DNA of 64,000 nucleotides, taken from contig OZ250139.1 in the NCBI GenBank assembly GCA_965237405.1, positions 248,001-312,000 on the forward strand, in the 5' to 3' direction. The DNA comes from CAUZIB01 sp963663925 (GTDB taxonomy: Bacteria > Acidobacteriota > Vicinamibacteria > Vicinamibacterales > UBA8438). The notes below the pieces were generated by a model, which worked only from the letters and a program-made list of their open reading frames with translations, did no database searches and had not been told where the DNA came from. Below, piece by piece: positions 62,684-64,000 of the stretch. The position numbers and the translations under genes are program-made. Each line of letters begins with the position of its first letter. Within the stretch, counting starts at the first letter, position 1.

Positions 62684-64000
62684 ATGAAAAAACTGGTTTT
62701 AATAACACTCGCTGTCGCACTTATTCCGACAGCGGCCTTCGCCCAGCAGAGTGGTATGCGTGGCGAAGTGACGGACAACACGGGCGGCGTCCTACCCGGC
62801 GTCACCGTGGAAGCCTGTAGCCCCAGGTTGATTGAAGGCTGTCGCGTCGCGATCACCGATGGCGCCGGCATTTACTTCATCACCAGCCTGACACCTGGTA
62901 TCTACAGCGTCACGATGACACTCCCGGGCTTTTCAACCTTTGTCCAGGAGGAGATCGAGCTATTGGCGATCTTCACCGGCGAGATCAACGGCGAGCTCGC
63001 GGTTGGCGGCGTGGAAGAGACGATCACAGTTACAGGTGAATCACCGATCGTCGACACGGTGGCGGCCCAGAGGACTGAGACGTTCACACGTGAGCTTTTT
63101 GACGCGCTGCCCTCGACCCGCGATACTGCAACTCTCGGGTATCTGGCACAGGGCGTGCGCGTCAGCCGACCAGTCGTGGGAGGGTTGACCGGCGCGAAGA
63201 TTCACTCGCGTGGCTTGACCGTGCACCACACGACGGCGCAGATCGACGGGATGCAGACCGACAACGCGGACTGTGACTTCTGCGGCGGGGGCAAGAACCT
63301 TAACCCCGGCTATGCGGCTGAGTTCGCGATGACGACCTCGAGTGCCACTGCGGAAACGCAGACGGGCGGGTTCCGGATCAATTTAATCCCGCGCGAGGGT
63401 GGTAACAGCCAGAGCGGAAACGCGTATATCGGTTTTACGGGCTCGCCGTTCTCGAACTCGAATATCGATGACTTCCTGCGTTCCGAGGGCATGACAACCG
63501 GCGACCAGATTGTGTACAACGAGGAAATCAATCCGTCGTGGGGTGGCCCGATCATCCGCGACCGGTTGTGGTTTTTCTCCTCAGTCCGCTTCCGCAAGCG
63601 CTACACCGCGATAGCCGGAACCGTATGGCCCGACAGTGCGCTCATGCGGGAGGCACTACCCGATCTCATCGGGGAACAAGGCATCTCCGAGGGCTGGGGG
63701 CGTAGCCTCGGGCTTCGCTTGACCGGACAGGTGAGCGAGCGGCAGAAGGTCAGCGCCTTCTTCCAGCGGTCCTTCTCATTGACCGGTCGCGGCCTGAAGG
63801 GTTGGGGCTGGGAGAATGTGACACTTGAGCCGGTGGAGGGTTCGCGGCATCGCAATCCTGACAGCCAGCGCAATTACCTGTTCCAGGCGAAGTACACGTA
63901 CACACCCAGCGCGCGAACCCTCGTTGAGGTTGGCTATATGACCAACAACGGTGGGGGCACGCTTTCGAACCAGCCGAATGTGCCGATCACGCGGCGCTTG
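62684..64000 (+). CDS. TonB-dependent receptor, Oar-like, 5' part
   Basis: Signal peptide MKKLVLITLAVALIPTAAFA, then a carboxypeptidase-regulatory-like domain (GEVTDNTGGVLPGVTVEACS; unlike the receptor at 14500 it carries two Cys), plug (TITVTGESPIVDT, SRGLTVHHTTAQIDGMQTDN) and the start of the barrel. The gene runs off the window. 63487-64000 is about 97% identical to bases 1-514, so the two are recent paralogues in the same orientation. Confidence 0.92.
   Translation, partial: MKKLVLITLAVALIPTAAFAQQSGMRGEVTDNTGGVLPGVTVEACSPRLIEGCRVAITDGAGIYFITSLTPGIYSVTMTLPGFSTFVQEEIELLAIFTGEINGELAVGGVEETITVTGESPIVDTVAAQRTETFTRELFDALPSTRDTATLGYLAQGVRVSRPVVGGLTGAKIHSRGLTVHHTTAQIDGMQTDNADCDFCGGGKNLNPGYAAEFAMTTSSATAETQTGGFRINLIPREGGNSQSGNAYIGFTGSPFSNSNIDDFLRSEGMTTGDQIVYNEEINPSWGGPIIRDRLWFFSSVRFRKRYTAIAGTVWPDSALMREALPDLIGEQGISEGWGRSLGLRLTGQVSERQKVSAFFQRSFSLTGRGLKGWGWENVTLEPVEGSRHRNPDSQRNYLFQAKYTYTPSARTLVEVGYMTNNGGGTLSNQPNVPITRRL

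Overview
The window is a G+C-rich, heavily rearranged accessory region of a Gram-negative bacterium. Three large TonB-dependent receptors with an N-terminal carboxypeptidase-regulatory-like domain (Oar-like), a VCBS-repeat lipoprotein, a DUF3604 fragment and a formylglycine sulfatase together point to Acidobacteriota, perhaps Vicinamibacteria. That assignment is inference from gene content, not from a marker gene. More than a dozen insertion sequences or fragments (IS3, IS5, IS6, IS21, IS30, IS110, IS630, IS1182 and a repeated integrase-core element) cut up most of the cargo.

Layout. 1-2.5 kb: 3' part of a TonB receptor. 2.6-5.2 kb: nested IS remnants and a PIN-toxin scrap. 5.25-12.5 kb: a type I restriction-modification operon, hsdM-hsdS-TIR-hsdR. 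Its TIR-like gene is split by an IS1182 element with a CTAG duplication, and its hsdR is cut by an IS5-type element. 13.6-17.9 kb: DUF3604 tail and a complete TonB receptor with terminator and flanking tiny membrane-peptide ORFs. 17.9-24.0 kb: phage-like small genes, a split kinase gene, sulfatase, VCBS lipoprotein, an integrase tail and a tRNA-Leu 3' fragment. 24.1-28.2 kb: a second hsdM stump, an IS, an intact tyrosine recombinase and gene scraps. 28.2-34.9 kb: IS5, a large GT-C-like membrane protein and a decayed type I-E CRISPR-Cas remnant (cas5e-cas6e-cas1, no array). 34.9-38.5 kb: IS6, an hsdR scrap, and IS3 interrupted by IS110. 38.5-45.2 kb: a DUF4062 protein, IS630 and a glycosyltransferase cluster, half of it pseudogenes. 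45.3-53.8 kb: IS5, a group II intron RT scrap, IS30, an integrase-core IS, diaminopropionate ammonia-lyase, IS6, a DnaQ-like exonuclease and a second IS6. 54-56.2 kb: an MltF-like lipoprotein with two solute-binding domains. 56.5-60.0 kb: a near-perfect 1,379-bp inverted repeat of two IS110 copies around an IS6-type transposase gene. 60-64 kb: Nramp tail, IS remnants, an integrase-core IS and the 5' part of a TonB receptor about 97% identical to the one at the window start.

Intact or possibly functional genes are hsdM, hsdS, the complete TonB receptor, sulfatase, VCBS lipoprotein, the phage-like small genes, the recombinase, the GT-C protein, DUF4062, two glycosyltransferases, dpaL, the exonuclease, the MltF-like protein and several transposases. 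The defence genes (R-M, TIR, CRISPR-Cas, PIN toxin) are mostly inactivated, so the region reads as a former defence island being eroded by IS activity.
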